From Candidatus Aminicenantes bacterium UBA4820 (GTDB taxonomy: Bacteria > Acidobacteriota > UBA4820), in NCBI GenBank assembly GCA_002402325.1, contig DHFQ01000104.1, forward strand, positions 1 to 6,575: DNA of 6,575 bases. The letters are read 5' to 3'. The notes under the pieces are model-generated. The model was not told the origin of the DNA. It saw only the letters and a list, made by a program, of their open reading frames with translations, and did no database searches. The position numbers were made by a program, and so were the translations under genes. Positions 1 through 6,433 of the stretch are shown here, in pieces (position 1 is the first letter of the stretch; each line of letters starts with the position of its first letter).

Positions 1-203
1 TCGCATCTTACCCACCTAAGTCTATGTTCCCTACCATCCCTTTATCTTTCACTTTACAGGTGATTCGGTGTTTTAGCTCTAAACTCTTACTATTATTATC
101 TTTTGCTTACAAGCACATACCGCAATATTTCATTTTGAGTCAAACACATTTCTTGTATTTTTAACTATATTGTGGTAAAACCTTTCCTTATCAAGGATGG
201 AAG
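1..203. other. Non-coding region upstream of the PHP phosphatase gene
   Basis: I see no credible coding region on either strand here. The DNA is AT-rich, and a TTGAGT at 135-140 and an AT-rich TAACTATATT at 162-171 hint at promoter elements, but their spacing is too wide for a confident sigma-70 promoter. A short dyad, CCTT-ATC-AAGG, lies just before the start codon at 187-197 and overlaps the likely ribosome binding site (AAGGATGG). Confidence 0.4.
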
Positions 204-962
204 ATGTATATTGACCTTCACAATCACCTTTTGCCAGATGTTGACGATGGTGTAAAAAACATGGAAGAAACAATGAGGTCCCTTGAACTTGCTGTCAGGG
301 AGAAGATAGAGGATCTCTGTTTTACGCCACACATCTATGAAGGAAAGTATAACAACCATCCTGATAAATTAAAGAAAGTTTTTGAGGAGGTAAAAAAAAA
401 TACAAAAGAGATTAAAATAAATCTCCACCTTGCCTCTGAAGTTCATTATTCATCTTCGCTTTCAGAAGATTTCAAGAAAGGGCTTTACATTCCTTATGGA
501 AAAAAGGGAAGATACATTCTCGTAGAACTTCCTGTTACACTTCTTCCAAAAGGAGTTGAAGATGGCTTATACAAACTTATGCTTGAAGGTGTTGAGCCAA
601 TCATCGCTCATCCTGAAAGGTATAACTATGTCCAGAAAAACATAAAGTCAATTATCAATCTTATAAAAGCACAAATTCCCCTTCAGGTTACGACTCAAGC
701 AATTGTTGGGGCTCTCGGAGGAAGTGCGAGGAAAACCGCAATAAAATTACTTGATATGGGGCTAATCTCTTTTGTAGCCTCAGATGCACACCATCCTGAA
801 AAAAGACCCTTTCATTTCAGGGAGGCAGTTAGAATTTTAAACAATAGATATGGACATTCAACTACAAGAATCCTGACAATAGAAAACCCGCGAAGAATCC
901 TTGAAGGAAAAAATCTTCTTCCAGTGAGAGGGAAAAAGGGAAGGTTGTCCCCCTATCTATGA
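204..962 (+). CDS. CpsB/CapC/YwqE-family PHP-type (tyrosine-protein) phosphatase
   Basis: This 252-residue protein matches the manganese-dependent PHP phosphoesterases of the CpsB/CapC/YwqE family in length and motifs. The visible metal-site motifs, in order, are DLHNHLLPDVDDG (residues 4-16), TPH (41-43), the glutamate in ASEVHY (E79), HPERY (136-140) and SDAHH (193-197). All expected His, Asp and Glu ligands appear present, so the enzyme should be active. Known family members are cytoplasmic and remove phosphate from tyrosine residues of bacterial tyrosine kinases that control capsule or exopolysaccharide export. No cognate kinase or polysaccharide gene lies in this window, so the substrate is open. 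The start is chosen because MYIDLHNH is the usual family N-terminus and AAGGATGG sits just upstream. The stop overlaps the RNase R start by four bases (ATGA), which suggests translational coupling. There is no signal peptide or membrane segment. Confidence 0.9.
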   Translation: MYIDLHNHLLPDVDDGVKNMEETMRSLELAVREKIEDLCFTPHIYEGKYNNHPDKLKKVFEEVKKNTKEIKINLHLASEVHYSSSLSEDFKKGLYIPYGKKGRYILVELPVTLLPKGVEDGLYKLMLEGVEPIIAHPERYNYVQKNIKSIINLIKAQIPLQVTTQAIVGALGGSARKTAIKLLDMGLISFVASDAHHPEKRPFHFREAVRILNNRYGHSTTRILTIENPRRILEGKNLLPVRGKKGRLSPYL

Positions 963-2974
963 ATTTAAAAGAAAGCGTGATCAATTTTTTTGAGGAAAAC
1001 AGGGGTAAATTTTTTAGAAAAAAGTTGCTGATAGAAAAACTCTCCCTTTCAAAAAAAGATGAAGATGAGTTAAATGAAATTATTAATTCCCTTCTTTCCA
1101 TAGACTATTTGATAAAGAAAAGAGATAGTTATTCAAAAAATCCTCGCCTTTATTATGTTAAAGGAAAAGTCTCCTCCATAAAAGGAGGATCAGCCTTTTT
1201 AGTTGACACGGAAAGAAAAAATGAGGATTACTTTATTCCCTCTTCCAAAATCTCCTCCTCTTACGATGGCGATTATGTTTTATGCCAGATTTCTAAAGAG
1301 AAAGAGGCAAAGGTTGTCTATATCATTGAAAGGGGAAGTAAAAAAATCACAGGCATCGTAAATGAAGGTTATCTCTTTCCTTACGAAGGTGGAGAGCCAA
1401 TTTCTGTAACATCTTCTTTAAAAAATAAAGTTGCGGTCTTAAAAGAAATTCCACAATCAGGAAAAAGGGGAGATGTTGAAATATTGGGCGAACCGCTTGA
1501 TGTGAAGACAGTTTTGAAGGTGGTTGAATCACAATTTAATTTAAGAAAAGAGTTTGATGAAGAGGTTTTAAAGGAGAGTGAAAAACTTAAAGCAAAGGCT
1601 TTTGACCTTGAGGGAAGAAGAGATTTAAGAACTCTACCCACAATAACGATTGATCCAAAAGATGCGAAGGATTTTGATGATGCGATTTCTATTTTAAAAG
1701 AGAATAAAGGAAATTCAAGGATTTTTGTTCACATTGCGGATGTCTCCTATTTTGTCAAAGAGGGAAGTTTTACTGACCTTGAGGCAAGAAGAAGGGGAAA
1801 TTCTGTCTATCTTCCAACAACTGTCTACCCAATGCTTCCAGAAATTCTTTCAAACGACCTCTGCTCTTTGAATGAAAAGGAGGACAAACTCTGCGTAACA
1901 GCGGAAATAATGATTGATCCTCAAGGAGATGTTTTAGATTGCGATTTTTATGAAAGCATCATAAATTCAAGAAAGAGGATGAATTACGAAGAGGCAGAGG
2001 CAATTCTGGATGGGGGAAAATGTGATGACAGGGAGGTTTTAAGAATTGTTGTTGAAGGGTATGAAGCGGCAAAAATCCTTAATAAAAAAAGGTATTTAAG
2101 AGGTGCACTCGACTTTGACCTTGAGAAGCCACATTTAGGACTTAAAGAGGATAAATTTGTTGAGTCAATTTTTCCTGAAATGAGATTAAAAAGCCACAAG
2201 CTCATTGAGGAATTTATGCTTTTAACAAATGAGTCTGTTGCAAAATATTTATCTAAAAATAAAATGCCCTTTCTTTACAGAGTTCACGAGGAACCTGATG
2301 AAGAAAAAATTGAAAAGATTTCACCCCTCCTTCAAGCGTTCAACATAAATCTTTCAGGTAAAAAGAAAGGCGTAACGGGAATGGATTTGCAGATTGCGAT
2401 TGAAAGGGCAAGGGGGAAGTCTTACGAAAGGCTCGTTTCCTACATAATTTTGAGAGCGATGATGAGAGCGCGATATTCAGAAGTTGAAGGAAGTCATTTT
2501 GGCCTTGCCCTTGAAAAATATTGCCACTTCACAAGCCCGATTAGAAGGTATCCCGACCTTGTTGTCCACAGAGCATTAAAGAGGTGCAAAAAAGGGATAA
2601 AACAGGGTGTGAAAGATTTAAAAGTTATCGCCGAAAATTGCACAGAAACGGAAAGAGCCGCAGATGAGGCAGAAAGAGAAGCCTTTAACTGGCTTTGCCT
2701 TAACTTTTTGAAAGATAAGGTTGGTGATAGTTTCAAGGTGATTATCACAGGTTTTACAAAATTTGGAATAAAGGTTGAAATGGTAAATGAACTAATCGAA
2801 GGCGTTATTCCATTTAATACAATGGTTGAAGATCACTTTTTAGTTGACGCAAAGGGCTTTGTTGCAAGGGGGAGAAGAACTTCAAAAATGTATAAAGTTG
2901 GACAAATTATCGATGCCCAACTCATAAAACTTGATCTTTTTAACAGAGAACCTCAATTCAAGACAATCTACTAA
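959..2974 (+). CDS. rnr: Ribonuclease R (RNB-family 3'-5' exoribonuclease)
   Basis: This 671-residue protein is a full RNase R, a hydrolytic, processive 3'-5' exoribonuclease that degrades structured RNA and acts in mRNA turnover and rRNA/tmRNA quality control. The order of domains is a winged-helix RNase R N-terminus (about 1-65), cold-shock/OB domains (about 69-200), the RNB catalytic domain (about 220-545) and a C-terminal S1 domain (about 586-668). The catalytic signature DPKDAKDFDDAI is at 232-243, with D232, D238, D240 and D241 matching the metal-binding aspartates of RNase II/R. The second signature, YCHFTSPIRRYPDL, starts at residue 521. It is shorter than E. coli RNase R (813 aa) and ends soon after the S1 domain, without the long lysine-rich tail. 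The winged-helix N-terminus favours RNase R over RNase II. The ATG lies inside the upstream gene's end (ATGA overlap), so expression is probably coupled to the PHP phosphatase. Arginine is almost always AGA/AGG (about 37 of 39). Confidence 0.95.
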   Translation: MNLKESVINFFEENRGKFFRKKLLIEKLSLSKKDEDELNEIINSLLSIDYLIKKRDSYSKNPRLYYVKGKVSSIKGGSAFLVDTERKNEDYFIPSSKISSSYDGDYVLCQISKEKEAKVVYIIERGSKKITGIVNEGYLFPYEGGEPISVTSSLKNKVAVLKEIPQSGKRGDVEILGEPLDVKTVLKVVESQFNLRKEFDEEVLKESEKLKAKAFDLEGRRDLRTLPTITIDPKDAKDFDDAISILKENKGNSRIFVHIADVSYFVKEGSFTDLEARRRGNSVYLPTTVYPMLPEILSNDLCSLNEKEDKLCVTAEIMIDPQGDVLDCDFYESIINSRKRMNYEEAEAILDGGKCDDREVLRIVVEGYEAAKILNKKRYLRGALDFDLEKPHLGLKEDKFVESIFPEMRLKSHKLIEEFMLLTNESVAKYLSKNKMPFLYRVHEEPDEEKIEKISPLLQAFNINLSGKKKGVTGMDLQIAIERARGKSYERLVSYIILRAMMRARYSEVEGSHFGLALEKYCHFTSPIRRYPDLVVHRALKRCKKGIKQGVKDLKVIAENCTETERAADEAEREAFNWLCLNFLKDKVGDSFKVIITGFTKFGIKVEMVNELIEGVIPFNTMVEDHFLVDAKGFVARGRRTSKMYKVGQIIDAQLIKLDLFNREPQFKTIY

Positions 2975-3191
2975 AACGGTTAGTATCAAAAATCTCCTCT
3001 ACTTTCAGCAACGCTTCTTAACCTTGACAAAGGGAGAGAGAGAGGGATTTCCTTTTCACCCATTGCAAATTGAAAATTAAATTAGTGCGGCAGGCGGGTA
3101 GCGCGGAAGTGCAAAAGCAAAAAAATTTTTAACGGAAGTTCCTTTTTAATTTGGGCATATTTATCTTGTGATTATCTTTACTATCAATAAG
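2975..3191. other. Intergenic region between rnr and the transposase remnant
   Basis: There is no gene here. The rnr gene and the transposase remnant converge on this stretch. It holds a short GA run (about 3032-3046) and a GC-rich islet at 3085-3112 bounded by GTGC at both ends, unlike the AT-rich surroundings. It also holds an A-tract running into a T-tract near 3120-3130. I could not find a convincing stem followed by a U-tract for rnr termination. The left arm of a candidate IS inverted repeat is at 3153-3162. Confidence 0.4.
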
Positions 3192-4116
3192 TTATGGCAT
3201 ACTCAGGAGTTTTTTCTTGGTGGCTACATTATTATTTTCTCTTGAAGGAAGCACTTTGGGTAAATGGACTTTTGCTAAGTCCAAAAGTTTTCTTGTTTGA
3301 AGATTGGGCTCAGGAATTTCTTTGTAACTAATGCCATCTTTTATCGTTACATTTAGTGTGGTGAGGGTTTCAAGCTCTTTAATTCCTTCTTCAACCGTCA
3401 GGTCAAGACTTTTCCATCTTTTTCTCAGCTCTCTTATGAGTTTATAAGCAAGCATAACAACTAATAGGTGTCCTCTTGTCCTCTTTTCTAAACGAAGATA
3501 GAGTGGACGAACTTCAAGTTCGGTCGTCTTAATCGTCCTGAATGCTTTTTCTACTAACGAGAGGTCTTTATAACGACTATGTATTTTTTCTTTATCCGCC
3601 ACGCTTTCAGTAACATTCGTCTTTAAAACATAGCATCCGTCAAGCTTTGATTCATTAGATAAAACCTTTACATCAATTTCAAGTTTAATCTCTCTCTCTG
3701 ATTCAGAAATCTTTACCCACTTCTCTATTTTAAGTTTTTCCGCCTCTTTCTCTAAATATTTAAGCTGATTTTGTGGCTGAGCCCTTTTATGCTCTATAAG
3801 ATACCTGTTTGATTGACCTACTAATCCTCTAAATCCACCATTGAAAATTGCAAAAAGGCGGTAAAAGCGTCGTAAGTTTTGTGTAATATTGTTTTGATAA
3901 AAAAAATACGAATTATTTTTATTAGAAGTAAGATAGAGATGATTGAATATGGATAAAGGTTTTAGATTGATTAAAAATTGGCTAATCTTAAGAGCTTACT
4001 AAAAAAGTGTTTTTAAAAAATGGACTTTTAGAGCAAATTAGGAGGCCAAATGGAAATAAAAGGTATATTAAATTAAGTTTCCCAAATTTCCTCAAAATTA
4101 CCCCCAAAATATGCCC
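3153..4116. mobile_element. Possible remnant of an IS1634-like insertion sequence bounded by a 10-bp inverted repeat
   Basis: GGGCATATTT at 3153-3162 is repeated in inverted orientation (AAATATGCCC) at 4107-4116. The left arm lies about 30 bases beyond the transposase stop codon, where a terminal inverted repeat would be expected. Similarity beyond the 10 bp is weak, and there is no clear target duplication (only TTT is shared outside the arms). The 964-bp span is too short for a full IS1634-type element, whose transposase alone usually needs over 1.5 kb, so this would be an internally deleted copy. The transposase remnant inside is solid; the boundaries are tentative because a 10-bp inverted match in 1 kb can occur by chance. 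Confidence 0.3.
3192..3830 (-). pseudogene. C-terminal fragment of an IS1634/IS4-superfamily DDE transposase
   Basis: The minus-strand frame reads about 212 codons of transposase C-terminus and ends at a TAA (3192-3194). Recognisable parts are NRYLIEHKRAQ, then KLDGCYVLKTN, then the catalytic block RYKDLSLVEKAFRTIK with the likely catalytic Glu encoded at 3549-3551. After these come LEVRPLYLR, RTRGHLLVVMLAYKL and the tail block DLTVEEGIKELETL. These follow the C-terminal layout of IS1634-type transposases. The N-terminal half with the first two catalytic Asp residues is absent. A GTG at 3600-3602 could be read as a start, but family similarity continues upstream of it in the same frame to about 3830, so it is an internal codon. 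The frame stays open further upstream, but the residues there no longer look like transposase. It is almost certainly non-functional for transposition, and its presence marks this junction as a past insertion or rearrangement site. Confidence 0.85.
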
Positions 4117-4232
4117 TTTACTACCCTGAAAAAAATCAATGTCGGATTTTCGGAGGCTTCTAAAGGGGCTTGACTTTTTCTTTTTTTTAGAGCACAATTT
4201 CAACAGTACATTTACAGGCTTAGGAGTAAAAG
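3831..4232. other. AT-rich stretch without a convincing gene
   Basis: These 400 bases separate the truncated transposase from the exported-protein genes. They are very AT-rich with homopolymer A and T runs. The only long frame is on the minus strand (3988-4203); it is lysine- and phenylalanine-rich, resembles no known family, and is probably spurious. The region contains the right arm of the candidate IS inverted repeat (4107-4116) and, at its right end, a promoter candidate and a Shine-Dalgarno sequence (TAGGAG, 4221-4226). Confidence 0.5.
4170..4198 (+). promoter_or_regulatory. Candidate sigma-70-type promoter for the exported-protein genes
   Basis: TTGACT (4170-4175, five of six to TTGACA) is followed after exactly 17 bases by CACAAT (4193-4198, four of six to TATAAT). 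It points towards the leader ORF and the two exported-protein genes. Transcription would start near 4205, giving a leader of roughly 230 nt before the 4436 start codon. The AT-rich background makes chance matches common, so this is a candidate only. Confidence 0.35.
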
Positions 4233-4454
4233 ATGTTTAGTATGGCCTGGAAGCAGAAAGCCTTTGACAACCCAAAATGCCGATTGGTATCGGCCTTGCA
4301 TCTACCTACCTACCTACCTACCTACAAAATCACCTCTTCAAAGAAAAGTTGCGCCCCGCGCCCCACCTTTTGGCCTGCAGGAAAAATTCGGCAGCCTAAA
4401 AAGTTAGAAAAGCAGGTTTATAAAAGGAGGTTAAAATGGCTAAAAAACTCTTGA
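4233..4454 (+). CDS. Possible leader ORF (73 aa) with CTAC tetranucleotide repeat; function unknown
   Basis: I do not recognise this protein, and it may not be real. For it: a Shine-Dalgarno TAGGAG at 4221-4226 sits six bases before the ATG, and a candidate promoter lies just upstream. Against it: the composition is odd and basic, there are no conserved-looking motifs, and it crosses a small hairpin (4279-4294) and a GC-rich tandem repeat (4351-4364). The CTAC array is read as two LPTY units. The ORF ends 19 bases inside the next gene in a different frame, so ribosomes translating it would run through that gene's Shine-Dalgarno and start codon. It could be a regulatory leader peptide, or the whole stretch may simply be an untranslated leader. 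Confidence 0.25.
   Translation: MFSMAWKQKAFDNPKCRLVSALHLPTYLPTYKITSSKKSCAPRPTFWPAGKIRQPKKLEKQVYKRRLKWLKNS
4279..4294. other. Small stem-loop in the leader region
   Basis: GCCGAT (4279-4284) and ATCGGC (4289-4294) form a perfect 6-bp stem around a TGGT loop. It lies eight bases before the CTAC array in the presumed 5' leader of the exported-protein genes. It has no T-tract, so it is not an intrinsic terminator. Its role, if any, is unknown. Confidence 0.45.
4302..4325. repeat. CTAC tetranucleotide microsatellite, six perfect copies
   Basis: Six uninterrupted copies of CTAC occupy 24 bases, about 110 bases before the start codon of the 274-aa exported protein. Tetranucleotide arrays are classic substrates for slipped-strand mispairing and phase variation in bacteria. 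With the present copy number the leader ORF stays open to 4454. Gain of one unit would bring a stop at 4397-4399, and loss of one unit a stop at 4405-4407. Both lie before the next gene's Shine-Dalgarno sequence. Confidence 0.9.
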
Positions 4455-5260
4455 TATTTGTTCTTATGGCATTGTGTTTTGGTTATATTCTTGCAGCAAA
4501 TAAATGCTCATGCGAACCGACGACAGTGCATGCTCAAAACTGTGATTGGGTTCCTGGCATAAGCTGCCGTTTCAACGTAGCAGATGCACAGAAACTGCTC
4601 CAAAATATAGATTCCGCTGAGATGCAGATATCCATTCCTTCCTGGTTGGGAGTGACAAATCCGAGCAATCAAATACTCTTTGCCGCTTCCTCAAAAGACT
4701 TGGAGGACAAGCCTGTAGGCACGGTCAAAATTACACCGATAATAGGCTTTCACTCTGGTTCGGTTATGGTTTCTATGCTTGTTGTCTCCCCAGAGCTGAA
4801 GAAAACGTTTCAAACTTTCCTTGATAGGGTAAAACCCGGCGAGGACGTTGCTTTTCAAGTTAGCTTAGAGTTCGAAACGCTCAATTTGAAAAGCGTTACC
4901 AATGATGTCTATAACCCGTTTGACGTCACGACAACATTGTCTTTAGGTGGGAGTCCTCAATATGAGTACATTTTTAAGACCTCCATGTCGAAGCTTTTTG
5001 CTGATTATTTGTCATCAGCTATCGATCAGATTCCGGATACTGCCTTTGACAAAAATCCTGATCAAAGAAGAAACGTTCTTCATAATAATCTCGATGCCGC
5101 AATTAATGCCTTTAACGCGCATAATCCGAAGGGTGCCTATCAACAAATAACACATGACATCATTCCTAAAATTCATGACTGGGTTGTTGATCCTGCTTAT
5201 GAACAAAGTACTGCTGGTGCTTTCGGAAAAGTCGCTACATTTATGGAACCGCTAATATAA
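4436..5260 (+). CDS. Exported protein of unknown family with N-terminal cysteine cluster
   Basis: I do not recognise the family of this 274-residue protein. The start is well supported: AAAGGAGG at 4423-4430 is five bases before the ATG and leads directly into a signal peptide. That peptide has basic residues K3-K4, a hydrophobic core (5-19) and a likely signal peptidase I cleavage after A20 or A21. The mature N-terminus carries four cysteines (C24, C26, C36, C44), enough for two disulfides, and no further cysteines follow. The middle (about 60-190) alternates polar and hydrophobic residues in a way that suggests beta strands. The last third (about 180-260) looks more helical, with blocks such as KLFADYLSSAID and DAAINAFNAHN. 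No catalytic motif is visible. Only 60 bases and a strong stem-loop separate it from the metallopeptidase gene, so the two are probably cotranscribed. The protein could be a substrate, chaperone or surface partner of the peptidase, but only position supports this. Confidence 0.75.
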   Translation: MAKKLLIFVLMALCFGYILAANKCSCEPTTVHAQNCDWVPGISCRFNVADAQKLLQNIDSAEMQISIPSWLGVTNPSNQILFAASSKDLEDKPVGTVKITPIIGFHSGSVMVSMLVVSPELKKTFQTFLDRVKPGEDVAFQVSLEFETLNLKSVTNDVYNPFDVTTTLSLGGSPQYEYIFKTSMSKLFADYLSSAIDQIPDTAFDKNPDQRRNVLHNNLDAAINAFNAHNPKGAYQQITHDIIPKIHDWVVDPAYEQSTAGAFGKVATFMEPLI

Positions 5261-5273
5261 GAATATGCCTGAT

Positions 5274-5301
5274 GTAGGGGGCGGCTGTCGCCGCCCCCTA
5301 C
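5274..5301. repeat. Perfect 12-bp GC-rich stem-loop between the two exported-protein genes (REP-like)
   Basis: GTAGGGGGCGGC (5274-5285) pairs perfectly with its reverse complement (5290-5301) around a four-base TGTC loop. It starts 14 bases after the upstream stop codon and ends just before the downstream Shine-Dalgarno GAGGAGG (5307-5313). No T-tract follows, so an intrinsic terminator is unlikely. It resembles dispersed REP-type intergenic palindromes, or an intercistronic hairpin that protects the upstream transcript from 3' exonucleases. Its GC content stands out sharply from the AT-rich surroundings. Confidence 0.8.
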
Positions 5302-5320
5302 TAATTGAGGAGGTAAAACA

Positions 5321-6304
5321 ATGTTTAGAAAAGTCTTATTGCTCATGCCCTTATTTTTTCTTACGGTTTTTTTGGCTTGTTGTCCTATTTGTTATTCCAA
5401 GATGATGTATTCAAGTTATATGGAGCCGGGGAAACAGCAGTTAGATCTGAATAGCGAAATCCAAAAAAGATGTGTTGAGATCTTCAGGGGCAATTTCGGG
5501 AAGGAATACCACCTTTCAATCATTGCCTCTACAGAAATTAAGATGTCATCTGACGAAATCGTAAAAGCCTATGAAAATATACTAGCCACGGTAGAAAAAT
5601 TGGCTCAAAGAAAATTTCCAAAGAAAAATTTTCAATTGATTGTAATATATTTTGACAAAAGGCCAAAAAATTATATATACAATGTTCGTAATATCAATAG
5701 TCAGGAATCCACGCTTGTAATTCTTGAAGGCAATTCTAACCTGGATAGGACAAATGAAATAATCTGCGAGTTAGAGGCATTTGGACCTCACGAGTTTTTC
5801 CATACCTCGGTTCGTTGGCTTTACCCAGGGGTTAAAAGCGGCAAGCTATGTGGAGCTGGTTGGTTTGAGGAGGGCCTTGCCTGTTATTGTAACTATCTGT
5901 CCGATTTTTATTTTAGTCAGTGTAAGGAGAAAAGGACACAATCTGATGGAAACATAGCCATGGTTGCTTTTACTAACAATGAAATAAGACAAGACCTTTG
6001 GAAAAACTTTTCGCCAGGGAATGAAAGCTGGCTAAATCGTAATAAGTTTAAAAAAATGACCGAAGAAGAAATCAAGGCTTTTTGGAAACCTCTCGATGAT
6101 GGCCTTGATGCGTCATTGGGCGCATTTATCTTTTTGGAAAGGAGAATCGGGAAAGATAAACTTTTCGAAATTGTCCACAACCTACAGGGTAAGCATGAAT
6201 ACCAAGACGAAAAATTCTACCAGGATCTTGCATCCTATGTTGGCTTTGACATCAGAAAAGTCACCCAACAAGAAATAGAAGAGGTTTTTGCAGATAATAA
6301 ATAG
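5321..6304 (+). CDS. Putative exported zinc metallopeptidase (gluzincin-like, HExxH...EGLA)
   Basis: The 327-residue protein carries HEFFH at 157-161, the zinc-binding and catalytic HExxH motif. WFEEGLA follows at 181-187, and E184 is the likely third zinc ligand, 22 residues after the motif. A Glu just before GLA in a W-x-x-E-G-x-A block is typical of gluzincins of the peptidase MA clan, though M1 enzymes usually show 18 intervening residues. The N-terminus is a signal sequence: R3-K4, a hydrophobic core to residue 19, then cysteines at 20, 21 and 24. FLACC resembles a lipobox but does not fit it strictly (Leu at -2), so lipid attachment, signal peptidase I cleavage near S26, or a retained membrane anchor are all possible. 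GAGGAGG at 5307-5313 is seven bases before the ATG. About 130 residues precede the catalytic block, as in other peptidase-MA-like proteins. It follows the 274-aa exported protein and is probably in the same operon. Its substrate is unknown. Confidence 0.7.
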   Translation: MFRKVLLLMPLFFLTVFLACCPICYSKMMYSSYMEPGKQQLDLNSEIQKRCVEIFRGNFGKEYHLSIIASTEIKMSSDEIVKAYENILATVEKLAQRKFPKKNFQLIVIYFDKRPKNYIYNVRNINSQESTLVILEGNSNLDRTNEIICELEAFGPHEFFHTSVRWLYPGVKSGKLCGAGWFEEGLACYCNYLSDFYFSQCKEKRTQSDGNIAMVAFTNNEIRQDLWKNFSPGNESWLNRNKFKKMTEEEIKAFWKPLDDGLDASLGAFIFLERRIGKDKLFEIVHNLQGKHEYQDEKFYQDLASYVGFDIRKVTQQEIEEVFADNK

Positions 6305-6377
6305 CCCCTAATGTTGTGTTCCGTTAATTCTATTATGTATGTCATACAGCTAAAACCTTTCCTGGTAACCCCTCCTT

Positions 6378-6411
6378 TTTCCTCCCCTGAAATGGGAGGA
6401 GATTTTCTTTT
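6378..6411 (+). terminator. Terminator-like hairpin downstream of the metallopeptidase gene
   Basis: TCCTCCC (6380-6386) pairs with GGGAGGA (6394-6400) around a seven-base loop. The stem can be extended by a T-G wobble (6379/6401) and a T-A pair (6378/6402). TTTTCTTTT follows at 6403-6411. It lies about 75 bases after the metallopeptidase stop. The same pattern (CCTCCC, short A-rich loop, GGGAGG) also occurs as a dispersed intergenic palindrome in some bacterial genomes, so it may be a repeat that happens to act as a terminator. Confidence 0.5.
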
Positions 6412-6433
6412 CCTTTCAGAAGGATTGAGTAGC

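Noticed and set aside
176..188. TAAAACCTTTCCT repeated at 6351-6363
   Set aside because: A single 13-bp match in 6.5 kb is near chance level, and the flanks differ. It is not evidence for an attachment site or a flanking repeat.
862..2748. Several minus-strand ORFs opposite the PHP phosphatase and rnr
   Set aside because: Serine/leucine-rich antisense shadows of highly conserved plus-strand coding sequence.
3831..3940. Upstream continuation of the open transposase frame
   Set aside because: No stop occurs, but the residues (rich in Asn, Phe and Tyr) no longer look like a transposase. I take this as chance openness beyond the truncation point.
3988..4203. Minus-strand ORF of 71 codons, lysine- and phenylalanine-rich
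   Set aside because: No family resemblance, extreme composition typical of AT-rich non-coding DNA, and it crosses the candidate IS inverted repeat.
4351..4364. Tandem GCGCCCC repeat (two copies)
   Set aside because: Only two copies of seven bases. It stands out in composition, but there is no supported function.
4947..5206. Small ORFs on both strands inside the 274-aa protein gene
   Set aside because: Shadows of the well-supported plus-strand gene, which has a strong ribosome binding site and a signal peptide.
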